Source: Desulforhopalus sp. (GTDB taxonomy: Bacteria; Desulfobacterota; Desulfobulbia; Desulfobulbales; Desulfocapsaceae). From it: 64,000 bases of DNA. The notes beneath the pieces were generated by a model. It worked only from the letters and a program-made list of their open reading frames with translations, did not search any database and was not told the DNA's origin. The position numbers and the translations under genes are program-made. The stretch spans positions 62,001 through 126,000 of the forward strand of contig JAOTRX010000002.1 in the NCBI GenBank assembly GCA_030247675.1. The letters run 5' to 3'. Shown piece after piece: positions 1 through 8,030 of this stretch (its first letter is position 1; the number at the start of each line of letters is the position of its first letter).

Positions 1-641
1 CAGAACCGGCTGCCCTCGTGCACCAGACCGGCGAATTCCGGCTTGATGAAGACGTCGATCATGACGTTCTTGTCCCCTTCCAGCTGATATTTCTGCACCT
101 CGCCGATTTGGATATTGCGGTAGTAAATACCGGTACCCGCCTGGATGGAGCCGAGCACCTCGGCCTTGATCCTGAGGTGCAGGCCCGGTGTGTCCAGGGC
201 CACCGGTGGAGCGGAGTCCAGTCCGACGAATTCCCTTCGAGGGATATCCGATGTCCCGACCTGTACGCTAATATAGCTGCCGGAGAGAATGGTCTCCAGG
301 CCATGGATGGAGCTCGCCGACAGTTCCGGCCGGACTATCCAGAAGAGGGTGTCGTCGACAAGCTCGTCTACCACCGACTTTTCCATCTTGACCTTTGTCT
401 CTATCTGCCGGTTTTTCAGGTCGGGCCGGATCTTCGTCACCAGGCCGATGGGGATGCCCCGGGCCATGACCTGGGTTTTGCCCGGGGTGACACCGGTAGC
501 ATCGGCAAAAACGATGGTGATTTCCACCCCGGCATTTTTATAGCTGGAATATACCAGCCAGCAACATATGCCCAAGGCGATCAGGGGAAGAGTCCAGATT
601 GGTGAGATTCCGCGATTTTTCGTGATTTGCGCAGTGGTCAT
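1..641 (-). CDS. pqiB: PqiB-type MCE-domain protein, 5' part (cut by window edge)
   Basis: This is the N-terminal 213 residues of a paraquat-inducible protein B homologue; the gene runs off the left edge. The protein begins with a short cytoplasmic stretch and one membrane anchor (about residues 14-31), followed by MCE/MlaD-type repeats: the first holds DATGVTPGKTQVMARGIPIG, and a second starts near residue 155 with the motif GSIQAGTGIYYRNIQIGEV. MCE proteins of this type form periplasm-spanning tunnels for lipid transport between the membranes. The start ATG overlaps the pqiA stop in an ATGA arrangement, which implies translational coupling. Family assignment is firm; the substrate is inferred from the family only. 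Confidence 0.9.
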   Translation of the reverse strand, partial: MTTAQITKNRGISPIWTLPLIALGICCWLVYSSYKNAGVEITIVFADATGVTPGKTQVMARGIPIGLVTKIRPDLKNRQIETKVKMEKSVVDELVDDTLFWIVRPELSASSIHGLETILSGSYISVQVGTSDIPRREFVGLDSAPPVALDTPGLHLRIKAEVLGSIQAGTGIYYRNIQIGEVQKYQLEGDKNVMIDVFIKPEFAGLVHEGSRF

Positions 642-1990
642 GAGTGCTTCCAGTAAGGTTTTGCAAGCCGGCCTTGAAATTCCGTTTTTTCTCCGGAAGA
701 GCAATTATCCCAGATAATTCGGGGATCAAAGGCGGTGGCGGCGAACATGGTCGCCGCCACAACAAAGGAAAAATAGGTGGCGGCCGGGGCGGTATGAATA
801 GAGGTGAAAAAGCCAAAATCAACGAGAACGCTGAGCAGGGCAATAACGAATATGTCAAGCATCGACCATCTGCCGATAAAGGCAATAAAACGATACAGCT
901 GGGCCTTGTGCACGAGGAGCCTGGTATTGCTGCCCGGTCGGGTGGCCCGGAGGAGGATGATCAGGCCGGCGATTTTAAAGACCGGTACGAGGACGGAGGC
1001 GGCAAAGATGATCAGACCGATCAGATAGGAGCCGTCCTGAAAAAAATAGATAATACCGTCAATGATGGTTGAACGATCGGGGATACCGAGAAAATCGACC
1101 TCCATGATCGGCAGGAGGTTTGCGGGGGCAAGAAAGATTGCCGAGGTGACCACCAGGGCCCAGGTGCGGCCGGTACTCTGCGGCTTGCGCATATGGAGAA
1201 TGGTCCGGCAGCGGGGGCATCGTTCCCCGGCGAGGGCAGCCGGGGAAAGCTTATGACAGGTATGGCAGAGGATGAGACCCCTTTCGGCGGCGGTGAGCCC
1301 TGCTCCATCGGACTCTGCTGCTTCTTCCTGGTTGATACCATTTTCCCTCCCCTTTGTCTCGATGCGGTGCCAGAAGAGATCGCGATCAATGACGGTGGAG
1401 ATGCCCAGGGTGATCAGTACCAGCCAGGAAAAGCACAATATTCCAGAATGATAGTCAATTTCCGAGGTGTGGGACATCTTGATGATGGTGACGAGGATAC
1501 CCAGCAGGTACACCTCGACCATCGCCCATTCTTCCAGGTGCAGATGAATCCGGAATAGGCCTGTCAGGTAGGAAGGATATCTCCGGCGCTGCAGCTGCCA
1601 GGAGATGATGCATATCGTTGTGAGGAGGATGAACGGAAAGACAACCGCCGAGAGCAGGACCATGACCGAGACGAAATAATAATCATTTCGGTAAAAGTTT
1701 AGAATCGATTGGAGTATATTGGCGGAGCCGCTGAAGCCGTAGGCCTTGAAGGTCATCAGGGGCAGCAGAATAGCCGGAAGATAGAGGCAGAGACCGGCGA
1801 TGGAAAGGGCCAGCACCTTGCTGATCGAGGCGGTTGAGCTCCTGCTTATTGTTCTGCGGCAGCGGGGGCAGATGGTCTTGTAACCCTCCGGGGCTTTAGC
1901 CTCATGCAGAAAAAGGTCACAATCGGGACAGGCTGTGTAATCGCTTAAGGACGGCAAAATACTATCCTCAGAATGGCTGGTTTTTGGCAA
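638..1990 (-). CDS. pqiA: PqiA family inner-membrane protein
   Basis: 450-residue integral membrane protein with two homologous halves, the usual PqiA layout. Each half starts with a cysteine zinc-ribbon-like motif: CPDC followed by CPRC at about residues 22-44, and CHTC followed by CPRC at about 243-262. Each is followed by a bundle of four membrane segments. PqiA works with PqiB in envelope lipid homeostasis. The start is uncertain: position 1990 is a TTG with a weak ribosome site, while a second in-frame TTG at 1957 has GAGGATAG at good spacing before it and would give a protein 11 residues shorter. A pqiC gene, if present, lies outside the window. Confidence 0.9.
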   Translation of the reverse strand: MPKTSHSEDSILPSLSDYTACPDCDLFLHEAKAPEGYKTICPRCRRTISRSSTASISKVLALSIAGLCLYLPAILLPLMTFKAYGFSGSANILQSILNFYRNDYYFVSVMVLLSAVVFPFILLTTICIISWQLQRRRYPSYLTGLFRIHLHLEEWAMVEVYLLGILVTIIKMSHTSEIDYHSGILCFSWLVLITLGISTVIDRDLFWHRIETKGRENGINQEEAAESDGAGLTAAERGLILCHTCHKLSPAALAGERCPRCRTILHMRKPQSTGRTWALVVTSAIFLAPANLLPIMEVDFLGIPDRSTIIDGIIYFFQDGSYLIGLIIFAASVLVPVFKIAGLIILLRATRPGSNTRLLVHKAQLYRFIAFIGRWSMLDIFVIALLSVLVDFGFFTSIHTAPAATYFSFVVAATMFAATAFDPRIIWDNCSSGEKTEFQGRLAKPYWKHS

Positions 1991-2154
1991 GATTCTGATT
2001 TTTTAAATGATAGTAACGTCATCGCGGCACTTTGTCATATGAAAAAAGCCCGCTGACAAGGTCAGGCATGCCGGTGCCGGGCGACATCGGCAGAGATGGC
2101 GGGTGGTCCTTCCACCGTTTGCATCGCCGAATAAAAAGAATTAAGAGGGTATCA

Positions 2155-3054
2155 ATGAGCGCCAATAGATGGCTGAAACTTACCATAGAAACCGACCCCG
2201 TGCTGGCCGATTCCATAAGCGATTTCCTCGTCGGGGTCATCGAGGGCGGGGTCGAAACCGGTGCGCCGGATGAACCGCATTACGGCGTCCTTACCTGTTA
2301 CGTGCAGAAGGCAAATCCAGAGCCGGAGGAGGTGGCCGACACCATCCAGCGGGTTTCCACGCACCTTGCCGAGCTGGCAAAGGCCTTTGCCGTGCCGGTG
2401 CCGATGCTTACCTCCTCGTTTATTGAAGAAGAGGACTGGGGTTCAACCTGGAAGGAGCACTTCAAGCCCTTCTCCATCGTCCCCGGCCTGATCATTGCTC
2501 CGACCTGGGAAGACTACCGGCCGAATGCCGGAGAGTTGGTTATCACCATGGATCCGGGCATGGCCTTTGGGACCGGGCACCATGCGACAACCACCCTCTC
2601 CCTGCAGTTGCTGCGCAAGTCCCTGGCGGAAGGCAAGGCTGCCATGCGTCTGCTTGATGTCGGTACCGGCACGGGCATTCTCGGTATGGCGGCAGCGCTT
2701 TTTGGGGCATCGGCGGTGACGGCCATCGACAACGACCCCGAGGCGGTCGCGGCAGCCGGCGACAATGCCCGGCGAAACGGACTTGCCGACAAGATGGAGG
2801 TCAGCCTGACGCCCCTTGGTCAATTGTCCGGTCAGTATCAGATCGTTGTCGCCAATATTGTTCATGATGTCCTGCTGGCTCTGGCCGACGATCTGACCAG
2901 GCTTACCGCCGAGGCCGGTTTCTTGATTCTCTCCGGCATTCTGGCAGGCGATCAGGTCGCCAATATACAACGAATTTTTGTCGGCAAGGGGTTCGAGGTG
3001 CTTGACCTGGAGATCAGCCAAGAGTGGGCTGCCCTGCGGTTTCGTAAAAGGTGA
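2155..3054 (+). CDS. prmA: Ribosomal protein L11 methyltransferase
   Basis: 299-residue class I SAM-dependent methyltransferase that trimethylates ribosomal protein L11. The first ~120 residues match the PrmA substrate-binding domain; the catalytic part has the diagnostic DPGMAFGTGHHATT block, the SAM-binding LLDVGTGTGILGMAA motif, acidic AIDNDPEA at the second strand and VVANIVHDV at the catalytic strand. The ATG at 2155 was chosen because AAGAGG lies at correct spacing and the usual PrmA N-terminus (short, then W-L-x-L-x-I-E-T) begins there, although the frame stays open further upstream. It diverges from pqiA and converges with the PilZ gene, three bases away. Confidence 0.95.
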   Translation: MSANRWLKLTIETDPVLADSISDFLVGVIEGGVETGAPDEPHYGVLTCYVQKANPEPEEVADTIQRVSTHLAELAKAFAVPVPMLTSSFIEEEDWGSTWKEHFKPFSIVPGLIIAPTWEDYRPNAGELVITMDPGMAFGTGHHATTTLSLQLLRKSLAEGKAAMRLLDVGTGTGILGMAAALFGASAVTAIDNDPEAVAAAGDNARRNGLADKMEVSLTPLGQLSGQYQIVVANIVHDVLLALADDLTRLTAEAGFLILSGILAGDQVANIQRIFVGKGFEVLDLEISQEWAALRFRKR

Positions 3055-3057
3055 TTG

Positions 3058-3453
3058 TCACGGTTCGACGATACTCGGCTTATCCTCGGGATGGGGCGGG
3101 CACATCGGGGTGAGCTGGTAATCAGTGTCGAAGATAATACCGACACCTCCGGCTTCGCGGCGGATGACGACGGCTGTCGCACAGACCCAGACCGTTTTGC
3201 CGGAAAGGCTTCGGAGGCTTTCCAAAGAGAGGATGAATTTCAGGCGTTTGAGGTCATCGAAATCGAGCAAAAACTCAACCTTTATCTTGGCGGCCAACGG
3301 GAAGGGGTGGGCGGTTTCCAGGAAGGCGCCGCCGGAACTGATATTGGCCGTTACCGTATCGATGACCGGCACTTCTTCGGTTTGGTGCCGGTAGGTGATG
3401 CGTGCCCGGATGTTGCGGGAATACCGTTCCTGGCTGCGTTTATCAATGGACAT
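3058..3453 (-). CDS. PilZ domain protein
   Basis: 131-residue single-domain PilZ protein. The c-di-GMP binding signature is visible: an arginine-rich N-terminal RSQERYSRN stretch (RxxxR type) and ANISSGG, which fits the (D/N)xSxxG motif, followed by the PilZ beta-barrel with the late block GVGIIFDT. Such proteins are typically c-di-GMP receptors that alter motility, exopolysaccharide or envelope processes. It stands alone, convergent with prmA, so its target cannot be read from context. The ATG at 3453 gives the common N-terminus with the arginine motif about eight residues in. Confidence 0.88.
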   Translation of the reverse strand: MSIDKRSQERYSRNIRARITYRHQTEEVPVIDTVTANISSGGAFLETAHPFPLAAKIKVEFLLDFDDLKRLKFILSLESLRSLSGKTVWVCATAVVIRREAGGVGIIFDTDYQLTPMCPPHPEDKPSIVEP

Positions 3454-3607
3454 TGCTGCTTTCCGGGTAGGGGAGTGGCTCTGAGGACGTTGATTGTTTA
3501 GTCAATTCTTACGGAATGTACGAGCTAATGTCAATTTCAAAGAGGGCTGCCCGGTTTTCACGGGGTCGTGTAGCTACTCTTTGCCGACGAAGGAGGACAG
3601 GAGTTTA

Positions 3608-4342
3608 ATGCACAGATTTTTCTTTGATCCGGACGGTCGCAGGGGGGACAGCATCTTCCTGCCGGCGGAGGAGTCCCACCATCTTACCAAGGTTCTCAGG
3701 CTGGCCGTCGGTAGTGCTATTGAGATGCTTGACGGCCAGGGCTCGGTGTATCAGGCGGTCATCGTTGCCACCGGCAGGCAGGTGGAGGCGCGCATTGTCG
3801 GAGTCGTCGCCCAGGAGGCGGGCCGGGGCAATTCCCTCTGGGTTGGGCAAGGTATCCTGAAAGGCGAGAAAATGGACACGGTGGTGCAGAAATGCACGGA
3901 GCTGGGGGTGAACCGCTTTACCCCGTTTCAAAGCTCCCGGTGTCAGGGCAAGGCCGACCAGGCGCAGAACCGGAAAAGGCACGAACGGTGGCAACGCATT
4001 GGTCTGGCCGCCTGCAAGCAATGCCTACGGCCGCAGCTCATGCGCCTGGACGCCCCGACAAACCTGGCAAACATGCTGCAGGAAGAAGGCGGCGACCAGG
4101 TCTTGCGCTTGCTCTTCTGGGAAGAGGAAAAGGCAGTGCATCTCCAGGATCTCCCGGCCCTGCCGGGAGCGCAATCGGTGGCCCTGCTCCTTGGCCCTGA
4201 GGGTGGTTTTTCCGTTGAAGAAGTTGATTTGGCCCGGCAAGCCGGTTGGATCACGGTCAGTCTCGGCGAGCGTATCCTTCGGGCGGAGACCGCGACCTTG
4301 ACCGCTGTTTCGGTCGTGCAATTTATAATCGGCAATCTGTAA
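3608..4342 (+). CDS. rsmE: 16S rRNA (uracil-1498-N3)-methyltransferase
   Basis: 244-residue SPOUT-fold methyltransferase. The N-terminal PUA-like part starts MHRFFF and contains EESHHLTKVLRL; the catalytic part has the RsmE hallmarks VVQKCTELGV, FQSSRC, LLLGPEGGFS and LGERILRAETA, which form the knotted SAM site. It modifies U1498 of 16S rRNA late in 30S assembly. The ATG at 3608 is preceded by AGGAGGACAGGAG and fits the family N-terminus; an open frame extends upstream but lacks family similarity. Nine bases separate it from the selenouridine synthase gene, so the two are likely co-transcribed. Confidence 0.95.
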   Translation: MHRFFFDPDGRRGDSIFLPAEESHHLTKVLRLAVGSAIEMLDGQGSVYQAVIVATGRQVEARIVGVVAQEAGRGNSLWVGQGILKGEKMDTVVQKCTELGVNRFTPFQSSRCQGKADQAQNRKRHERWQRIGLAACKQCLRPQLMRLDAPTNLANMLQEEGGDQVLRLLFWEEEKAVHLQDLPALPGAQSVALLLGPEGGFSVEEVDLARQAGWITVSLGERILRAETATLTAVSVVQFIIGNL

Positions 4343-4351
4343 GGATAGAAG

Positions 4352-5395
4352 ATGGCAAGACCCCCTGAATTTTCAACAATTTTTGAAAAGCCGACGCGGG
4401 TTGTCGGCCAGGAAAGCACCCTTGGTCCGGGGAATCGGCTTATCGATGTCCGTTCGGCGGTCGAATTCGCCGCCGGGACTATTCCCGGGGCGGTCAATAT
4501 CCCGCTTTTTGACGAGGACGAACGCGGTGTCATCGGCACCATCTATCGCCATGGCGGCCATGCCCAGGCGGTTGACCAGGGTTTTGAATTTGTTGAAAAA
4601 AAATTGGCGGAACTGCTTTTAGCCTTTGAACCCTATCGCGGCGAAAACCTGGTGGTCTGCTGCGCCCGGGGCGGGATGCGCTCGCGGTCGGTGGTCAATC
4701 TCTTGACCCAGGCGGGTTATTCCGCAGGCCAGCTTGCCGGTGGCTATAAGGATTACCGACAAAGGGTTTTGGCTGCGATCGAAGGCTTTCAGCCGAGGCT
4801 GATCGTCATTCATGGCCTGACCGGCACCGGCAAAACCCGGATTCTCCAGCGCCTGCACCAGGCAATCGATCTGGAGGAGATGGCCGGCCATCGCAGCTCC
4901 CTGTTCGGCGGCATCGACCAGCAGGTCAGCAATCAGCGAACCTTTGAAAGCCGCTTGGCGGCGCGAATCGCCAGCCTTGGCGACGAGCCCTATTTCATCG
5001 AAGGGGAAAGCCGGAAGATCGGCAAGGTCTTTATCCCCAAACCCCTGGCGGCGGCGATGAAGAGGGCGGTCCTCGTCAATATCCATTGCAGTCTGGAGAC
5101 CCGCATTGCAAGGATTATCGAAGATTATCCAGTCGATAGCGATGAAACCCGGCGGCAGATCGAAGCCATCCTGAGATCGTTGAAACGCAATATGGGTACC
5201 GAGCTGGTTGAAACCATGTGCCGTCTGTTGCACGAGGACAATTTGCCGGAACTGGTGCGCATCCTCCTCGTCGACTACTACGATAAACGCTACGGCCGGA
5301 GCATGAGCGATTACCGGTTCGACCTGGATATTTCGGCTGAAGATCTTGATGAAGCGGCAGCACGGCTTGAAGACTTTCGCCGCTCTCTCGGCTAG
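4352..5395 (+). CDS. mnmH: tRNA 2-selenouridine synthase
   Basis: 347-residue protein of the SelU/MnmH (YbbB) family, which converts 2-thiouridine at the wobble position of certain tRNAs to 2-selenouridine using selenophosphate. The N-terminal rhodanese domain (about 1-130) starts its core with LIDVRSAVEFAAGTIPGAVN and carries the catalytic loop CCARGGMRS. The C-terminal half has a P-loop, GLTGTGKT, and the family stretch EGESRKIGKVFIP. It follows rsmE by nine bases with AAGGAT as ribosome site. The gene implies that the organism makes selenophosphate (SelD), which is not in this window. Confidence 0.95.
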   Translation: MARPPEFSTIFEKPTRVVGQESTLGPGNRLIDVRSAVEFAAGTIPGAVNIPLFDEDERGVIGTIYRHGGHAQAVDQGFEFVEKKLAELLLAFEPYRGENLVVCCARGGMRSRSVVNLLTQAGYSAGQLAGGYKDYRQRVLAAIEGFQPRLIVIHGLTGTGKTRILQRLHQAIDLEEMAGHRSSLFGGIDQQVSNQRTFESRLAARIASLGDEPYFIEGESRKIGKVFIPKPLAAAMKRAVLVNIHCSLETRIARIIEDYPVDSDETRRQIEAILRSLKRNMGTELVETMCRLLHEDNLPELVRILLVDYYDKRYGRSMSDYRFDLDISAEDLDEAAARLEDFRRSLG

Positions 5396-5406
5396 AGGAC
5401 GAATCC

Positions 5407-6174
5407 TTAGCGGTATTGCGCCGGGACAACCTCCTCAAGGCTTGCTGAAGCAATCCAGCCCTGGCGGTTGGTTGCATCTTTGACCGAGGTGAAGAGGCCA
5501 TGGACTTTCTGCGGATACACCAGACGCCCCTCCTGGATGGCCCCGATTGAGGCTGCCGAGGCAAAGGGGGAGATGAGCAACCGGGCATCAGCGGCCACCA
5601 CTACCGAGGGCCTGAAGCTCTGATAGCGGATGAGTGTTCCGGCGACGGCGAGGATGAGTACCAGACCACAGGTAATTCTCACCCCGGCACTGGTCTTGCC
5701 GCCGACGCGGTACCTCAGGACGGCCACTTGCAACAGGGTCACTCCGGCCAGGGCCACAAGGCCGAGCACTGTCCACTGGTCGATGCTGAGAAGCTGCAGG
5801 AAACGGATGGCCATCCCCGCAGGTTCACTGTCGAAGAGGCCGCTTTCCTTGCGCACCAGTTCGAGGTTGCCGATGATGTCTGGATCCCCCGGGGTAAGGC
5901 GCAGGGCGCGCTCATAATTGACCACCGCCTTGCCGATTTTGCCGCTCTGGGCGTAGCTGTTGGCGAGGTTAAAGAGCACCGCCGGCGACAGGCCGGCAGA
6001 AGCCGTCAACTCTTCGTAGCGAGCGATGGCTTGGGCGTAATCGCCGCGGCTGTAAGCCTCGTTGCCCTGCTGGAAGAGAGTTTCCTCATTGCCGGCAGCG
6101 CAGGCCGTGGCATTCTGCCAAAGCACAAGGGCGAATACGATGGGCAGTATACGGTATAGTATCTTCCCCTTCAT
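5407..6174 (-). CDS. batE: BatE: TPR and SH3-like protein of the Bat operon
   Basis: 255-residue protein, last in the leftward Bat operon. It has a signal peptide (about 1-27), two to three tetratricopeptide repeats (about 32-105, e.g. GNEAYSRGDYAQAIARYEEL), two membrane segments (about 135-185) and a C-terminal SH3-like domain ending near the stop, with QEGRLVYPQKVHGLFTSVKD. This order matches BatE proteins of aerotolerance operons. Its start overlaps the batD stop (ATGA), showing tight coupling. The role of BatE is poorly defined; envelope stress or oxygen tolerance is a family-level statement only. Confidence 0.85.
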   Translation of the reverse strand: MKGKILYRILPIVFALVLWQNATACAAGNEETLFQQGNEAYSRGDYAQAIARYEELTASAGLSPAVLFNLANSYAQSGKIGKAVVNYERALRLTPGDPDIIGNLELVRKESGLFDSEPAGMAIRFLQLLSIDQWTVLGLVALAGVTLLQVAVLRYRVGGKTSAGVRITCGLVLILAVAGTLIRYQSFRPSVVVAADARLLISPFASAASIGAIQEGRLVYPQKVHGLFTSVKDATNRQGWIASASLEEVVPAQYR

Positions 6175-8030
6175 GGCATGGCCTCCAGCGCTTTTTTCAT
6201 GCTTGCCAAATAGTCTTGCATCCTTTCCTTGGAGAGCGTTGCCGCCCCATAGGCAGCAGCGTCAGCTGCGGTAAAGATCTCCACAAGCGGTGAATCCACC
6301 TCAAGCCTGGCCTTCAGGTCAGCAAGGCTGATGGCGTTTGCCGCCATATTCCAGGCAAGCCCCATCTGGTTTTGGATGGCCGTTCGGCAACTTTCCAGAA
6401 AGGCAACCGATTGCCCGGCATGGAAGGCCTGTTCAGCCCGCCGCAGATCGGCGGCGAGGAGATGACGTTTTCGCCGCTGTTGCGCCTTTTGCGGGTTGTC
6501 CGCCAACTTCCGTTGGCGCAGCTGCCACAGCCCAAGGGCAAACAGGGCCAGGAGGCAGAAGAGCACTAGACCGATAAACCACACCCTGGCAAAGAGCGGC
6601 GTGATTTTTTTAGAAAAGGTGCCGGGATCGATCATGAGGGGGGCCAGACCGTCAATGCCGCGGCTGGTTGACGCCAAGGCCGGTTGGGTTTGCGGCGCTG
6701 CTGGAGTTGCAGGTGCTGCCGGGCTTGCAGAGGTTGTAGGAGCAGTGGCTGCAGGTGTTGCAGGCGGCGGAGCGGGTGCTGCGGCACTCCCCTTAACCTT
6801 GATGGGAATAGCCGTGCTGGTTTTGGTGATATAGGTCTTTTTCACCGGGTCGAAAAAGCTAAAGGAAAGAGGAGGGATTTCCTGCACCGCCGGACTCTTG
6901 GCGACGATTGCCTGGTCAAAGATCTTCACCCCGGTATAGCTGTTGCCCTGGCTGGTAAAGTTTGCCGTCGGGCTATAGGTTTTCCAGTTGGGATCCTCCG
7001 GAAAAAGGGGAGCTTCGACCCGGTCAAAGTTGCCGCTTCCTGCAATTTCCAAAGTGAGTTTAATAGGTTCTCCGATATCCACTGCCTGCTGGCTGGCGGT
7101 AACCTTCAGCGTGAAATCACCGATCGCTCCGACAAAATTCTTCGGTTGGTCGGCATCGGGCAATGGGATGACATTGAAGACGGCTTCCGGGCTCGTCACC
7201 TCAATCGGCTTACGCTGTGCCCCGCCAAGAACGCTGTCAAAGAAGGGATCATTGAAAATCGAGTCGTCAAACAGCCCGCCTCCGCCAAAAGGTGAGCTCT
7301 GCCGCCTCTTCTGAGGGATGAGCAGAGAGGCCTCCATGCTCAGGGAAAGGGGATGCTTGCCAGCTTTGATGCCGGAGAGGGTAGTGTCCCAGCTGAGAAC
7401 ATGGTAGGGCAAACCGTTGACCATTTCCTGGCTTTGCAGGGGTTTTTCCCGCAGTGGCGGCATGACCACCCCGTCACCGCGCAGGATCGGCAGGGAATTG
7501 ATATCGACGCGATATCGCTGGCTGAAATAGGCCTTTATCTTGATCGGGACAATCTCCCCGGGATAATGGTCGGCAAGTTCCGCGATGCGGATGAAGGCCA
7601 CCTCTTCCGGCGTTCGCTCCGCCGCTCCACCGGGGCCACTCTGGACGGCAGTCACCTCAAAACTGAGGGCCTTGGTGATGACGGCTTCGTTGCCAACATG
7701 CACCCTTATCGGGGGAATGGTATAGGTACCCGGCTTCTGTGCCTGAACCAGAAAGGTGTTGGTAAGAGCAGCGGACATGCTACCGTTGATGATATTGATT
7801 CGGCTTGATTGTCCGCGGTTTTGCAGGCTGACTCCGGCGATTTCCGGCAATTCGATGTTTGAGATGCGGCTGGCACCATTGACGGTAATGGTCAGCAGGG
7901 TTCCCTGGTCGACCGGAAAGGAAAGATGGCTGAGAGCGGCCTCCACGGTGACCTCCGCCCGAGCCCCGCTGCCGCACAGGACGATGAGGAGGCAAGCCAG
8001 GATGCAGAATGATTTCCAGGTGCGTTGCAT
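6171..8030 (-). CDS. batD: BatD: secreted/membrane protein of the Bat operon
   Basis: 619-residue BatD homologue (oxygen-tolerance family). It has an N-terminal signal peptide (about 1-25), a large periplasmic part with two or three beta-sandwich domains (about 25-410, including the family pattern SFPVDQGTLLTITVNG near the start), a low-complexity Ala/Pro/Thr linker (about 415-450), one membrane segment (about 485-505) and a cytoplasmic helical tail. The start codon shares one base with the stop of the batB/batC fusion gene (TAATG), and its stop overlaps the batE start. BatD-type proteins are thought to scaffold von Willebrand A proteins at the membrane. Confidence 0.9.
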   Translation of the reverse strand: MQRTWKSFCILACLLIVLCGSGARAEVTVEAALSHLSFPVDQGTLLTITVNGASRISNIELPEIAGVSLQNRGQSSRINIINGSMSAALTNTFLVQAQKPGTYTIPPIRVHVGNEAVITKALSFEVTAVQSGPGGAAERTPEEVAFIRIAELADHYPGEIVPIKIKAYFSQRYRVDINSLPILRGDGVVMPPLREKPLQSQEMVNGLPYHVLSWDTTLSGIKAGKHPLSLSMEASLLIPQKRRQSSPFGGGGLFDDSIFNDPFFDSVLGGAQRKPIEVTSPEAVFNVIPLPDADQPKNFVGAIGDFTLKVTASQQAVDIGEPIKLTLEIAGSGNFDRVEAPLFPEDPNWKTYSPTANFTSQGNSYTGVKIFDQAIVAKSPAVQEIPPLSFSFFDPVKKTYITKTSTAIPIKVKGSAAAPAPPPATPAATAPTTSASPAAPATPAAPQTQPALASTSRGIDGLAPLMIDPGTFSKKITPLFARVWFIGLVLFCLLALFALGLWQLRQRKLADNPQKAQQRRKRHLLAADLRRAEQAFHAGQSVAFLESCRTAIQNQMGLAWNMAANAISLADLKARLEVDSPLVEIFTAADAAAYGAATLSKERMQDYLASMKKALEAMP

